This document shows positions 1-6,785 of a DNA stretch of 40,943 nucleotides, piece by piece; the stretch's first letter is position 1; each line of letters begins with the position of its first letter. The DNA comes from Leptolyngbyaceae cyanobacterium T60_A2020_046 (GTDB lineage Bacteria; Cyanobacteriota; Cyanobacteriia; Phormidesmidales; Phormidesmidaceae). The notes below the pieces were generated by a model. It worked only from the letters and a program-made list of their open reading frames with translations, made no database searches and was not told the origin of the DNA. A program made the position numbers and the translations under genes. Where the stretch lies: positions 1 through 40,943 of the forward strand of contig JACYME010000072.1 in the NCBI GenBank assembly GCA_015272155.1, given 5' to 3'.

Positions 1-113
1 AAAACGCTGCATACAGACCAGAATCATCCCGTCACCTTGCCCCCTTCAACACTGCTTGCGTATAGACCCTCAACGAAAAATCAAGGGTTTCCAGAAATGT
101 GTTAGGCAACCAG
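1..113 (-). mobile_element. Terminal part of an insertion element related to the MITE at 1737-1898
   Basis: Read on the minus strand from 113, the sequence starts CTGGTTGCCTAACACATT and matches the first ~59 bases of the MITE at 1737-1898 with about two differences, in inverted orientation. After about position 55 the two sequences diverge, so this copy has different internal sequence and runs off the left edge of the window. It abuts the IS1 insA fragment exactly at the repeat tip, which suggests insertion into that relic. It may be the end of the parental IS that gave rise to the MITE. No transposase can be recognised in the short part visible. Confidence 0.6.
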
Positions 114-360
114 GTGTCGTGGGCGATGCAGTATCAGAGTATCAGGGGGCATGGATCAGCACAGATCTCGCGTGGGCTGATCAATGCGTTTATCCGTTGG
201 ATGCTCAACGAACTGGTCGCCGCAGTGGCGGCAGAGATAGCGTTGTTTCCCCGTATGGATGTGGCCGTCTTTGACCGTACGAGGGGCTTGGCATTCCGGG
301 CAGGTCGGCATCAGTCGTCAACGGTGGCTTCTTGATGACCTTAACAACCCCATCATTACC
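114..360 (-). mobile_element. IS1-family insertion sequence remnant (left end plus insA start)
   Basis: This stretch contains the start of an IS1-type insA gene (156-311) and the sequence upstream of it. The likely outer terminus lies near 360, where the minus strand reads GGTAATGATGGGG, similar in style to IS1 ends that begin GGTGATG. The insB part and the other end are missing, and the relic is cut at 113 by another element. The terminus is inferred from similarity of style only. Confidence 0.6.
156..311 (-). pseudogene. insA: IS1 InsA N-terminal fragment
   Basis: A 51-codon reading frame starts MPTCPECQAPRTVKDGHIH and continues GKQRYLCRHCGDQFVEHP. This is the N-terminal zinc-ribbon of IS1 InsA: CPEC and CRHC pairs separated by the conserved VKDGHIHTGKQRY segment. 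The frame stops at a TGA after RDLC, well short of the usual ~90 residues. No insB follows. InsA normally binds the IS1 ends and represses transposition; here it is a dead remnant. It is too short to be picked up by ordinary ORF length cut-offs. Confidence 0.75.
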
Positions 361-477
361 CCTGGGGCACTACCGAGGCTATACCTTGGTACAAGGTCAA
401 GAGCTGCGTCTGATTTTCCGGCCTGGAAATCAATCCTGATTTCTGGTCAACTCAGTGGATGAGAACCAACGCTCAAC

Positions 478-1446
478 TCAGCAGTGAGGGTTTTTGAGTA
501 ATCGCTGGGGTACCCACCACAGGTAAACAAGCATTCCTGTTAATTCCACCAGGGGTTGTAGCACCACAATGGTGACCACCACCGACCAGGTATCGGGCAA
601 AGCAAGGGCAAAGGGCAGCACCACAAAGGAATTGCGGGTGCCTAAGCTAAAGGCCAGGGTGCGGTTTGTGGGGGTATCCAGACCGACTATCTGCCCTAGC
701 CAGCGGGCTAGATAGCCGTTGAGTATCAACAAGGCGACAAAAATTAGGATGACGTTGAGCAAGGGAAGACGTGGCTGAGCGATTAGGGCATTTACCTGGG
801 AGGCGGCAATCAGCAGCAGCACTAAACCCAGCAGGGGAATGGGAAACCAGGCGGTTAGCCTGAGCCAACGGTTTCCGGTCGGGTATGATTCGGCCCATTT
901 TTCTGTCGCTAGGGCGGCCCCCATCGGCAACAAAATGAGCATAACCAGAGCATCGACAAAGACAGAAGGGTCGATTTCAGCGGTCAGTTGCCCGGCGGTA
1001 AATAAACCTAGGTACAGCGGCAGCAGTAGGCTTTGCAGCAAGAGCAAAATCGGGGTGGCGGCGATCGCCAGCGGCAAATTGCCCCCACCCAAATAGGTAA
1101 AGGTTAAAAACCAATCGGTGCAGGGCACTAGTAGCACCAAAAACACCCCAAATTGCAGCTTGGGGTCGTTCAGCAGCAGGGTTGCCAGAATCCATACCGC
1201 CAGCGGCACCATGACAAAATTGCCGACGATCAGCGTCACTATAAACCGGCGATGGCAAAAGGCTTGGCGCAGGTGGATGAGGGGCACCTGGCAAAAGGTG
1301 GCGTAAAGGAGTAGCCCGATCGCGATCGGGATCAATGGCTCCAAGGCCGTCGCCGCGTCAGCATGATGCCATCCCCAGGCTGCGCCCACCGTCAGGGCAA
1401 CGAGATAAAACCAAATTTGGTGACGTTCAAGGGTGAGCTTAGACAT
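478..1446 (-). CDS. ACR3-type arsenite efflux permease / bile acid:sodium symporter superfamily protein
   Basis: The gene encodes a ~322-residue integral membrane protein with about ten hydrophobic segments. It carries hallmarks of the ACR3 arsenite permeases: a PCTDWFLTFTYLGGG segment containing the conserved cysteine, and TLAFSLGTRNSFVVLPFALA near the C terminus. ACR3 proteins expel arsenite through the inner membrane using the proton gradient. I place the start at 1446 (MSKLTLERH) rather than the longer frame from 1527, because the first 27 residues look non-conserved and overlap the upstream metallochaperone gene. That gene and a merF-like remnant lie directly upstream on the same strand, giving a metal/metalloid resistance context. 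The permease itself looks intact; the metal it handles is inferred from the family. Confidence 0.8.
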   Translation of the reverse strand: MSKLTLERHQIWFYLVALTVGAAWGWHHADAATALEPLIPIAIGLLLYATFCQVPLIHLRQAFCHRRFIVTLIVGNFVMVPLAVWILATLLLNDPKLQFGVFLVLLVPCTDWFLTFTYLGGGNLPLAIAATPILLLLQSLLLPLYLGLFTAGQLTAEIDPSVFVDALVMLILLPMGAALATEKWAESYPTGNRWLRLTAWFPIPLLGLVLLLIAASQVNALIAQPRLPLLNVILIFVALLILNGYLARWLGQIVGLDTPTNRTLAFSLGTRNSFVVLPFALALPDTWSVVVTIVVLQPLVELTGMLVYLWWVPQRLLKNPHC

Positions 1447-1727
1447 CCTGCTGGTTGGTGGAGACACCCAGGGATTATCGCATCTCGTGTTTCTCGGTTG
1501 GCGCTTCTTGACAAACCGAGCGCACATTCTGCAAACACCATCTTCCCTGGGGATTATTTACCTCACAGCCACAGCGGCCCGCTTGCAGATGGGGCGTAAT
1601 CTGTTCAATCACCGAGCAGGGTTCGTCGAGGCTTTGAATCCGGCGGCGAGTCCAGCCAAAACAGTAGCAAACCAGGACATCTTCACCGGGATCTTTTTGA
1701 AACACAGGCACTTTTAGCGCTTCGGTA

Positions 1728-1736
1728 GTGAAGGTG
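1728..1736. repeat. Target-site duplication of the MITE, copy 1
   Basis: GTGAAGGTG, identical to the copy at 1899-1907 on the other side of the element. Confidence 0.85.
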
Positions 1737-1898
1737 CTGGTTGCCTGACACATTTCTGGAAACCCTTGATTTTTCGTTGAGAGTCTATACGCAAAAGGAC
1801 TCGAACCCAAGGCTTTTAGCCCTAGAGTTCGAGATTCCAGCTCCAGATGTGAAACAACTGAATATCAATGCTTTGAGGCACTTGTGTCAGGCAGTCAG
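1737..1898 (-). mobile_element. 162-bp MITE with 16-bp imperfect terminal inverted repeats
   Basis: The element starts CTGGTTGCCTGACACA and, read from the other end, starts CTGACTGCCTGACACA, a 14/16 match. It is flanked by a perfect 9-bp direct repeat, GTGAAGGTG, at 1728-1736 and 1899-1907, the signature of transposition. There is no room for a transposase, so it must be moved in trans. Its first ~60 bases recur inverted at 55-113. Removing it and one repeat copy restores the metallochaperone frame. Confidence 0.88.
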
Positions 1899-1907
1899 GT
1901 GAAGGTG
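1899..1907. repeat. Target-site duplication of the MITE, copy 2
   Basis: GTGAAGGTG, identical to the copy at 1728-1736. A 9-bp duplication is seen with several IS families, including IS1. Confidence 0.85.
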
Positions 1908-2069
1908 TCTCCTACTGTCGAAAAATAGACAACGGGACAATCCGCGCTCTCACAAAATTGATAAGTCTCCTGGGGATTGAGTTGTTCGAGGGCTGGGGGA
2001 GCCAGCAGGCTTTTCAAGGTTAGTAGCTTGACCGGTTTTCCCTGGCTGCGATCGCGAGGACAGTGCACC

Positions 2070-2309
2070 CTATTGCTCCTGGTCGTTCTGTGAACTGGGT
2101 TGACGGCAACAGCGGCGATAGCGCCAGTATGACCAAAGCGTAAGGCCCACCAATGCCTCCAGCCTTGGCAACACCACAAAGTCGAGGTCGCCAATTCAAG
2201 CCCCTAACCCGATCGCGCTCAAAATCAAGACGAGAACTGGCGTAAAGCAGCACACCGTTAATGACTCCCCGGCGGCATTTACACTCTGCTTGACGACTCA
2301 GCCAGGACT
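2070..2309 (-). pseudogene. MerF-like mercuric ion transporter remnant
   Basis: On the minus strand a frame reads CCFTPVLVLILSAIGLGA, then an in-frame TGA, then IGDLDFVVLPRLEALVGLTL and WSYWRYRRCC, ending at a TAG at 2070-2072. This is the order found in MerF: a CCFTP motif in the first membrane helix, a second helix after a GYLDYVLLP-like turn, and a second vicinal cysteine pair near the C terminus. MerF carries Hg(II) through the inner membrane. The TGA sits where a leucine is expected (TTG to TGA), and no clear start codon is visible, so the gene is dead. It lies directly upstream of the metallochaperone frame and about 600 bp from the ACR3 gene. Confidence 0.6.
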
Positions 2310-2816
2310 TTAGGTGCAAAGTGAGGGTGGGGGAAGGGGCGATCGCGATGCATCCCATGCGCCCGCGTTAGCGATGCCGTATTCCTGGCGAAGGTCGGCG
2401 AGCGATCGCGCCATCACCGTCTCGGGATCAAGATAGGCGTCAATCTTTTTGCGTAGCCGACTGCCCTGGCGCACCCCTGCCCAGTAGTGCTGCCAAATTT
2501 CGCCGGGGGAAATGGGGCGATCGCCAAACCGTTGCCGCACCTGCGCCTTCACCAAAAACTCCAGAAACACTCCCAAGCTTTGCACGTAGAAGTACCACGG
2601 ACGCCGCCAAGTCACCGCCGTGAGCAAAAAGCCAATCAGACGCATTTCGTCCGTGAGGTGGGTGCCATAGCCCGTGACGACGTGCATGATGTCGTGTTTT
2701 TGCAAGTCTATCCAGGGGATGCGAATCCAGCCGACCCAGAGATCTTGATTGCGCAGAAAGGTTGGATTTTGGGCGTAGTAGCGATCGAGCCCCGCCGCGA
2801 GGGTCAAGTCAGACAT
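2310..2816 (-). CDS. Coq4-family protein
   Basis: The 168-residue product contains HDIMHVVTGYGTHLTDE at about residues 41-57. This fits the HDX2HX11E metal-binding signature of Coq4, with H41, D42, H45 and E57. In eukaryotes and proteobacteria Coq4 takes part in ubiquinone biosynthesis, recently as a ring decarboxylase/hydroxylase. Cyanobacteria make plastoquinone rather than ubiquinone, so the substrate here is unclear. The last ~15 residues (SRSPLPPPSLCT) look unconserved and run against the merF remnant, so the C terminus may have been altered by local decay. No signal peptide or membrane span is evident. It sits alone, 160 bp downstream of purQ on the same strand. Confidence 0.75.
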   Translation of the reverse strand: MSDLTLAAGLDRYYAQNPTFLRNQDLWVGWIRIPWIDLQKHDIMHVVTGYGTHLTDEMRLIGFLLTAVTWRRPWYFYVQSLGVFLEFLVKAQVRQRFGDRPISPGEIWQHYWAGVRQGSRLRKKIDAYLDPETVMARSLADLRQEYGIANAGAWDASRSPLPPPSLCT

Positions 2817-2975
2817 GCCGAGTCCTGGGTAAAGGGTGATGTGTCTACCCTAAGCGAAAGGCATGGGCGCGATCGCGGGTCGCGGCGACAAGCTCAAGTG
2901 TCACACTAAACCGCCACAGCGCGATCGCGCGTCGAAATCGTGCGCCCACCAGGTTTGGAATTCAAGTTACGGGAT

Positions 2976-3674
2976 TTAAGCCGCATCCACTAGCGCTGTC
3001 AGCGCACTTTTGAACAGGGCGAGCCCATCGGTATTGCCCAACAGCGTATCCGTAGCGCGTTCGGGGTGGGGCATCATACCCAAAACGTTGCCCGCCTCGT
3101 TGCACAGTCCGGCAATGTTGTTCAGGGAGCCGTTGGGGTTGCTGGCTTCGTTGACTTCGCCCGTGGCGCTGCAATAGCGAAAGATGACCTGGTGCCGATC
3201 TTCGATCGCCTTGAGGGTATCGGCATCGGCGTAGTAGCAACCCTCGCCGTGGGCAATGGGGAGGGTGATGACCTGGCCCGCGTCGTAGTGCTGAGTCCAT
3301 AGGCTGTCGGTGCGCTCAACTCGCAGGGGCACGCGATCGCAGATGAAATGCAGATCACGGTTGCGCACCAGGGCTCCGGGCAAAAGACCCGCTTCGGTCA
3401 AAATCTGGAAGCCGTTGCACACCCCCAGCACCAGACCGCCGCGCTTGGCATGGTCTACCGTGGCTTTCAGGGCAGGCGAAAACCGCGCGATCGCGCCACA
3501 GCGCAGATAGTCGCCATAGCTAAAGCCGCCGGGCACCACCACCAAATCCACATCTCCCAAATCGGGATCATCGTGCCAGATTAGGCGCGTTGGCTGCTGA
3601 AGCTGGTCACGGGTGACATAGGCCACATCGCGATCGCAGTTTGATCCTGGAAATACAATGACGCCAACGTTCAT
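2976..3674 (-). CDS. purQ: Phosphoribosylformylglycinamidine synthase, glutaminase subunit PurQ
   Basis: The 232-residue product is a class I glutamine amidotransferase. It has the catalytic cysteine in LGVCNGFQ (C86) and the His/Glu pair in MMPHPERA (H203, E205). The N terminus (MNVGVIVFPGSNCDRD) and VVPGGFSYGDYLRCG are typical of PurQ. The enzyme releases ammonia from glutamine for PurL, which converts FGAR to FGAM in step four of purine synthesis. purS lies 40 bp upstream on the same strand, so the two are very probably co-transcribed; purL is not in the window. Length and motifs are complete. Confidence 0.96.
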   Translation of the reverse strand: MNVGVIVFPGSNCDRDVAYVTRDQLQQPTRLIWHDDPDLGDVDLVVVPGGFSYGDYLRCGAIARFSPALKATVDHAKRGGLVLGVCNGFQILTEAGLLPGALVRNRDLHFICDRVPLRVERTDSLWTQHYDAGQVITLPIAHGEGCYYADADTLKAIEDRHQVIFRYCSATGEVNEASNPNGSLNNIAGLCNEAGNVLGMMPHPERATDTLLGNTDGLALFKSALTALVDAA

Positions 3675-3714
3675 CTCTGTTCTCCTTGGCTTCCCTGGTT
3701 GCGGGTCGTGATGC

Positions 3715-3990
3715 CTAAACCGCCGCCGCGATCGCCTCGCGCTGGGTTAGCTCAAACCGATAATTTTCAATCACGGGGTTGGCCAACAGCTGATCACACA
3801 TGCGATCGACCTGTTGGCGGGCGGTGTCTTCATCTGTCGCTGACACCGTGAGTTCCACATATTTGCCAATTCTGACCTGCTCAACGGTGGTGTAGCCCAT
3901 GTGATGGAGCCCAGACTGTACCGCCGTGCCCGCCGGATCTAAAACAGAAGGTCGCAGAGTGACATAGATGCGAGCATCGTAGGTATACAT
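3715..3990 (-). CDS. purS: Phosphoribosylformylglycinamidine synthase subunit PurS
   Basis: The product is 91 residues from MYTYDARIYVTLRPSVLDPAG, the usual PurS size. PurS is the small dimeric subunit that bridges PurL and PurQ in the three-part FGAM synthase. The segment SGLHHMGYTTVEQVRIGKYV is characteristic. The open frame continues upstream to 4101, but that extension would overlap the divergent Fur-type gene and does not match the family, so I use the ATG at 3990. purQ follows after 40 bp. The 84-bp gap to the divergent regulator at 4075 must hold both promoters. Confidence 0.93.
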   Translation of the reverse strand: MYTYDARIYVTLRPSVLDPAGTAVQSGLHHMGYTTVEQVRIGKYVELTVSATDEDTARQQVDRMCDQLLANPVIENYRFELTQREAIAAAV

Positions 3991-4074
3991 AGCCGTCCAG
4001 CCGTTCAACAAAGCATCTTCATCGTACCCCATCCCCCTCTGCACTAAGCTGGAAAAGAGGTATTCACGCCGAGT

Positions 4075-4485
4075 ATGAACGTTCGTCGCACGCGCAACCA
4101 AGATCGTATTCTCAAAGTGATGCAGGGGATGTCAACGCCCATTTCCGCACAAGACCTCTATATCGCCCTGCGAAATCATGAATACACCATCGGTCTCGCA
4201 ACGGTGTATCGTTCCCTCGATGCGCTGAAGCTGGAAGGTGCGGTGCAGGTGCGCACGTTACCCAGTGGCGAGTCGCTCTACAGCTTGCCCCAGGAAGATC
4301 GCCACCACCTGACCTGCCTCCGCTGTGGGCAAACTGTGGTGATTGATGACTGTCCGGTGCATGAGCTAGAGCATCAACTGCACGAGGCGCACCAATTCCG
4401 CATCTTTTATCACACGCTGGAGTTCTTTGGCCTGTGTCCCCAGTGTCAGCAAGATTCTGCCGCCGCACCGGAGGGGGCTGCTTAG
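4075..4485 (+). CDS. Fur-family metalloregulator (Zur/FurB-like)
   Basis: The 136-residue protein has an N-terminal winged helix (about residues 8-70; SAQDLYIALR and GLATVYRSLDALKLEG) and a C-terminal dimerisation domain. Two CxxC pairs, C81/C84 (TCLRCG) and C121/C124 (LCPQC), form the structural zinc site. HHL before the first pair and the H-rich stretch HELEHQLHEAHQF supply further possible metal ligands. Fur-family proteins repress metal-uptake genes when loaded with metal. The sequence looks to me closer to cyanobacterial Zur (FurB) than to FurA or PerR, but this is from memory of the families. It is transcribed away from purS with an 84-bp gap. No zinc-uptake genes are nearby. Confidence 0.85.
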   Translation: MNVRRTRNQDRILKVMQGMSTPISAQDLYIALRNHEYTIGLATVYRSLDALKLEGAVQVRTLPSGESLYSLPQEDRHHLTCLRCGQTVVIDDCPVHELEHQLHEAHQFRIFYHTLEFFGLCPQCQQDSAAAPEGAA

Positions 4486-4791
4486 GATCTCATGGGCAGA
4501 GCCTAGCCGGGTCGCGATCGCTCAGGGCTTGCCATCACGGGGTTTCTAGACTCACATCTTGCACCTTGGCAAGCGCTGATTGACCAACGGTTGGACGAGA
4601 TGCCGAGTGTCGATCAGTGCCACAGCCCAAAGGGCGATTCAAGACTTGGTTCCAGAGCACAAGGAGCATCGCAGCCCGAGCATTGTGAACTGAAGTCTGC
4701 CAGTGCCCTGGGCCGATTTGGCGTGGCTGCATCTGGGGATGAGGGTCATTCATCCTGGGAATCGGCAACGCCGCTGATTTCTCCTATTGTA

Positions 4792-4817
4792 TCGATTCTC
4801 ATTGGTCGATTCTCATT
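4792..4817. repeat. Tandem repeat, TCGATTCTCATT twice at period 14
   Basis: Copies at 4792-4803 and 4806-4817 are identical over 12 bases. Confidence 0.8.
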
Positions 4818-4911
4818 CTTATCTAGAACCACGATTGATTGCCCTAACCGATCTCTAAAACGACGGACTGGAAAGCGATACAGAAACTTTTGTGTCAGGG
4901 ATGGTCCCCTT

Positions 4912-4939
4912 GATGAGAGATGTAGGATGAGAGATGTAG
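4912..4939. repeat. Perfect 14-bp tandem duplication
   Basis: GATGAGAGATGTAG occurs at 4912-4925 and again at 4926-4939. Confidence 0.85.
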
Positions 4940-5207
4940 CGACAGCCGGGGAAATCTTCAGCGCGTTGAAGTCTCTTCCCATACGTCAGTCCTGAGATGG
5001 ATAATTGATTCAAAAAAATCGGCGATCAACTTGGCAATCAATTTTAAGATTTGCAACTCAGCCCCCTGCATTGGTCACCCTGATCGATAAGAGTTAAAGA
5101 AGCCCATCGCAAGTGACGACGCTGAACTTCTCAGCGATCGCGGTCGGGAGTTGGATGGATTTTCTATCCTCACACTGGCCAGAGTCGCGATTGTGACGGG
5201 CTCAATT

Positions 5208-5223
5208 TCTATCGTTAGATAGA
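5208..5223. promoter_or_regulatory. Palindrome TCTATC-GTTA-GATAGA upstream of the sugar operon
   Basis: A perfect 6-bp inverted repeat with a 4-bp spacer lies 180 bp before the binding-protein start. It could be an operator half-site pair; no regulator gene is adjacent. Confidence 0.3.
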
Positions 5224-5285
5224 GCGAATTTGCCGCAACCTCTCACTGGGGACGGTTTGCAGCATATCGCAAGATTTTCTATTAG

Positions 5286-5305
5286 TAAACAACGTTACCG
5301 TTTCT
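5286..5305. promoter_or_regulatory. AACGTT-centred candidate operator before the sugar operon
   Basis: GTAAACAACGTTACCGTTTC has a near-palindromic core, GTAAaCAACGTTaC, of the kind bound by LacI-type sugar regulators. Its right part, GTTACCGTTTCT, is the reverse complement of an AAACGGTAAC motif also found before the fasciclin gene and, as AAACGGTTAC, before the Rre1-like gene. Confidence 0.3.
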
Positions 5306-5402
5306 CAATCCCTTTCCTGATTTTCTTCATTCAGGGCACAAATTAGCCTCCTTCTTTCTGGGCTAGCGGCAAGGATGAAGCCATGATGGAAGCCAATTTA
5401 GT

Positions 5403-6716
5403 ATGTTTGACACATTGCGAAACTGGGTTTTACAGCTTGGGCGACGAACTCGACAGGCGATCGCCATCAGCGCAATCGCGGCCCTTGTTGCGATCGCGCT
5501 GGGGACATGGAGCGTTGCCCAACAACCCGTCACGATTTCCTTTCTTGTGCGGGCAGTTGAGGCCGAACAATTGCAGCTTTTAGTAGATCAGTTTGAAGCC
5601 GAGAATCCCGACATCAGAATCGACATCGTGCAGGGGCCAAACGCGGCAGATGCCGTTGAGAACCTCTACACAACCTCCTTTTTGCTTGGGGACTCACCCT
5701 ACGATTTAGTCTATGCCGACGTGGTGTGGATCCCCAAATTTGCGGCGGCGGGCTGGCTGCAAGATTTGAGCGATCGCGTCAGCGACGACGACCTCAGCGC
5801 CTTCCTCGAAGCCGACGTGCTCTCAGGCCAATACCAAGACGGGCTATATCGAATGCCCTTTCGCTCTGACATGGGGATGCTCTATTACCGCACCGATGTG
5901 CTCGACGAAATCGGCGCAGAGCCCCCCGAAACCTTCGAAGAGTTGCTTGCCCTTGCCCAGCAGGCCCAGACAGAAACCGATGTTACTTGGGGTTTCGTGT
6001 GGCAAGGGGCGCAGTATGAAGGGCTAATTACCAACTTTGTGGAACTGGTGTCTGGGTTTGGCGGGTTTTGGGTCAACCCCGACACGCTGGAGGTTGGGCT
6101 CGACAGTCCTGAAGCGATCGCGGCGGTGGAATTCATGCGCCAGGTTATTGCCGACGGCATTACCCCCGGCGGTGTAACGAACTATATCGAAGAAGATTCG
6201 CTGCGCATGTTTGAGAACGGCAACGCCCTCTTTTTGCGCAACTGGCCCTACGTCTGGGCAGAGGCCAACAAAGACGGATCCCCTGTGCAGGGCAACATTG
6301 CGCTGAAGCCAATGGTTCACGCCGAAGGACAGCAGCCTGCGGCCTGTTTAGGCGGCTGGGGATTTGGCCTCGCTGTGGATACGCCCCATCCCGATGAAGC
6401 CTGGCGCGTGGTTGAGTTTTTCACCAGTCGCCAAGGTCAAAAGGACTTTGTTCTGGAATTTGCCTACGTGCCGAGCCGTCGCGATCTGTTTACCGACCCA
6501 GACATTCTGGCGGCGTTTCCCCACTATCAGCAATTGCTGGAAGTGGCCGAAACAACGGTGCCACGCCCGCCCGTGGGGCAATATGCCCAAATTTCAGACA
6601 TTTTGCAGCGCTATCTGAGTGCTGCCATTACGGATCAACTCTCGCCCGAAGACGCGATGCAGGCGGCTGCCCGCGAAACCCGGCGGGTGTTGGGCAGCCC
6701 GGACAACAATGCCTAG
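5403..6716 (+). CDS. ABC sugar transporter, periplasmic substrate-binding protein (GgtB-like)
   Basis: The 437-residue product is a family 1 extracellular solute-binding protein. A basic N terminus (RRTRQ) is followed by a hydrophobic stretch at about residues 19-36 and a probable cleavage site after SVA (VAQQP). The mature part has the expected two-lobe pattern (ISFLVRAVEAEQLQLLVDQFE; PYDLVYADVVWIPKFAAAGWLQDL; YRMPFRSDMGMLYYR). It captures a sugar or compatible solute in the periplasm. The gene order binding protein, two permeases, MalK-type ATPase is that of the cyanobacterial Ggt system for glucosylglycerol, trehalose and sucrose. The substrate is inferred from this resemblance. A weak GGAAG lies 12 bases before the ATG. 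Confidence 0.87.
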   Translation: MFDTLRNWVLQLGRRTRQAIAISAIAALVAIALGTWSVAQQPVTISFLVRAVEAEQLQLLVDQFEAENPDIRIDIVQGPNAADAVENLYTTSFLLGDSPYDLVYADVVWIPKFAAAGWLQDLSDRVSDDDLSAFLEADVLSGQYQDGLYRMPFRSDMGMLYYRTDVLDEIGAEPPETFEELLALAQQAQTETDVTWGFVWQGAQYEGLITNFVELVSGFGGFWVNPDTLEVGLDSPEAIAAVEFMRQVIADGITPGGVTNYIEEDSLRMFENGNALFLRNWPYVWAEANKDGSPVQGNIALKPMVHAEGQQPAACLGGWGFGLAVDTPHPDEAWRVVEFFTSRQGQKDFVLEFAYVPSRRDLFTDPDILAAFPHYQQLLEVAETTVPRPPVGQYAQISDILQRYLSAAITDQLSPEDAMQAAARETRRVLGSPDNNA

Positions 6717-6785
6717 TTGCCTGACGTTGACCTAACGTTGCTGCCAACGGCATCCTGTTGCGATCGCACCCCACCCTTGAAATCC

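Larger units (their letters stand above)
1475..2068 (-). pseudogene. CopZ-like Fe-S cluster-binding metallochaperone, split by a MITE
   Basis: Two half-genes read as one protein once the inserted element is removed. The N-terminal half runs from a probable GTG start at 2068 (HCPRDRSQGKPVKLLTLKSLL) and ends GDTFT at the insertion. The C-terminal half resumes TTEALKVPVFQ and contains VCYCFGWTRRRIQ, AGRCGCEVNNPQGR and further cysteines. These cysteine motifs are those of the cyanobacterial and proteobacterial CopZ-type metallochaperones that bind a [2Fe-2S] cluster and metal. The 162-bp element and its 9-bp target duplication (171 bp in all) would be an in-frame insertion, but a TGA at its very edge stops translation. 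The rejoined frame overlaps or nearly touches the merF remnant upstream and precedes the ACR3 gene. The C-terminal half could still be made from a start inside the element. Confidence 0.75.
4486..5402. other. 917-bp non-coding region upstream of the sugar ABC operon
   Basis: I see no convincing gene. The open frames here lack family features and start signals. The region carries two short tandem duplications of period 14 (4792-4817 and 4912-4939). A minus-strand fragment reading AVALIDTRHLVQPLVNQR and ending at a stop near 4556 could be a relic C terminus, but I cannot identify it. The last 200 bases hold two palindromic candidates for operators of the downstream operon. Confidence 0.5.

Noticed and set aside
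1790-1840. tRNA-like T-arm (GGGTTCGAGTCC on the minus strand) inside the MITE.
   Set aside because: Only the loop fits; the stems do not pair beyond two bases and no acceptor or anticodon arm is present.
4591-4995. 134-codon open frame on the plus strand.
   Set aside because: No ribosome site, no family resemblance, unusual composition, and it runs across a tandem duplication.
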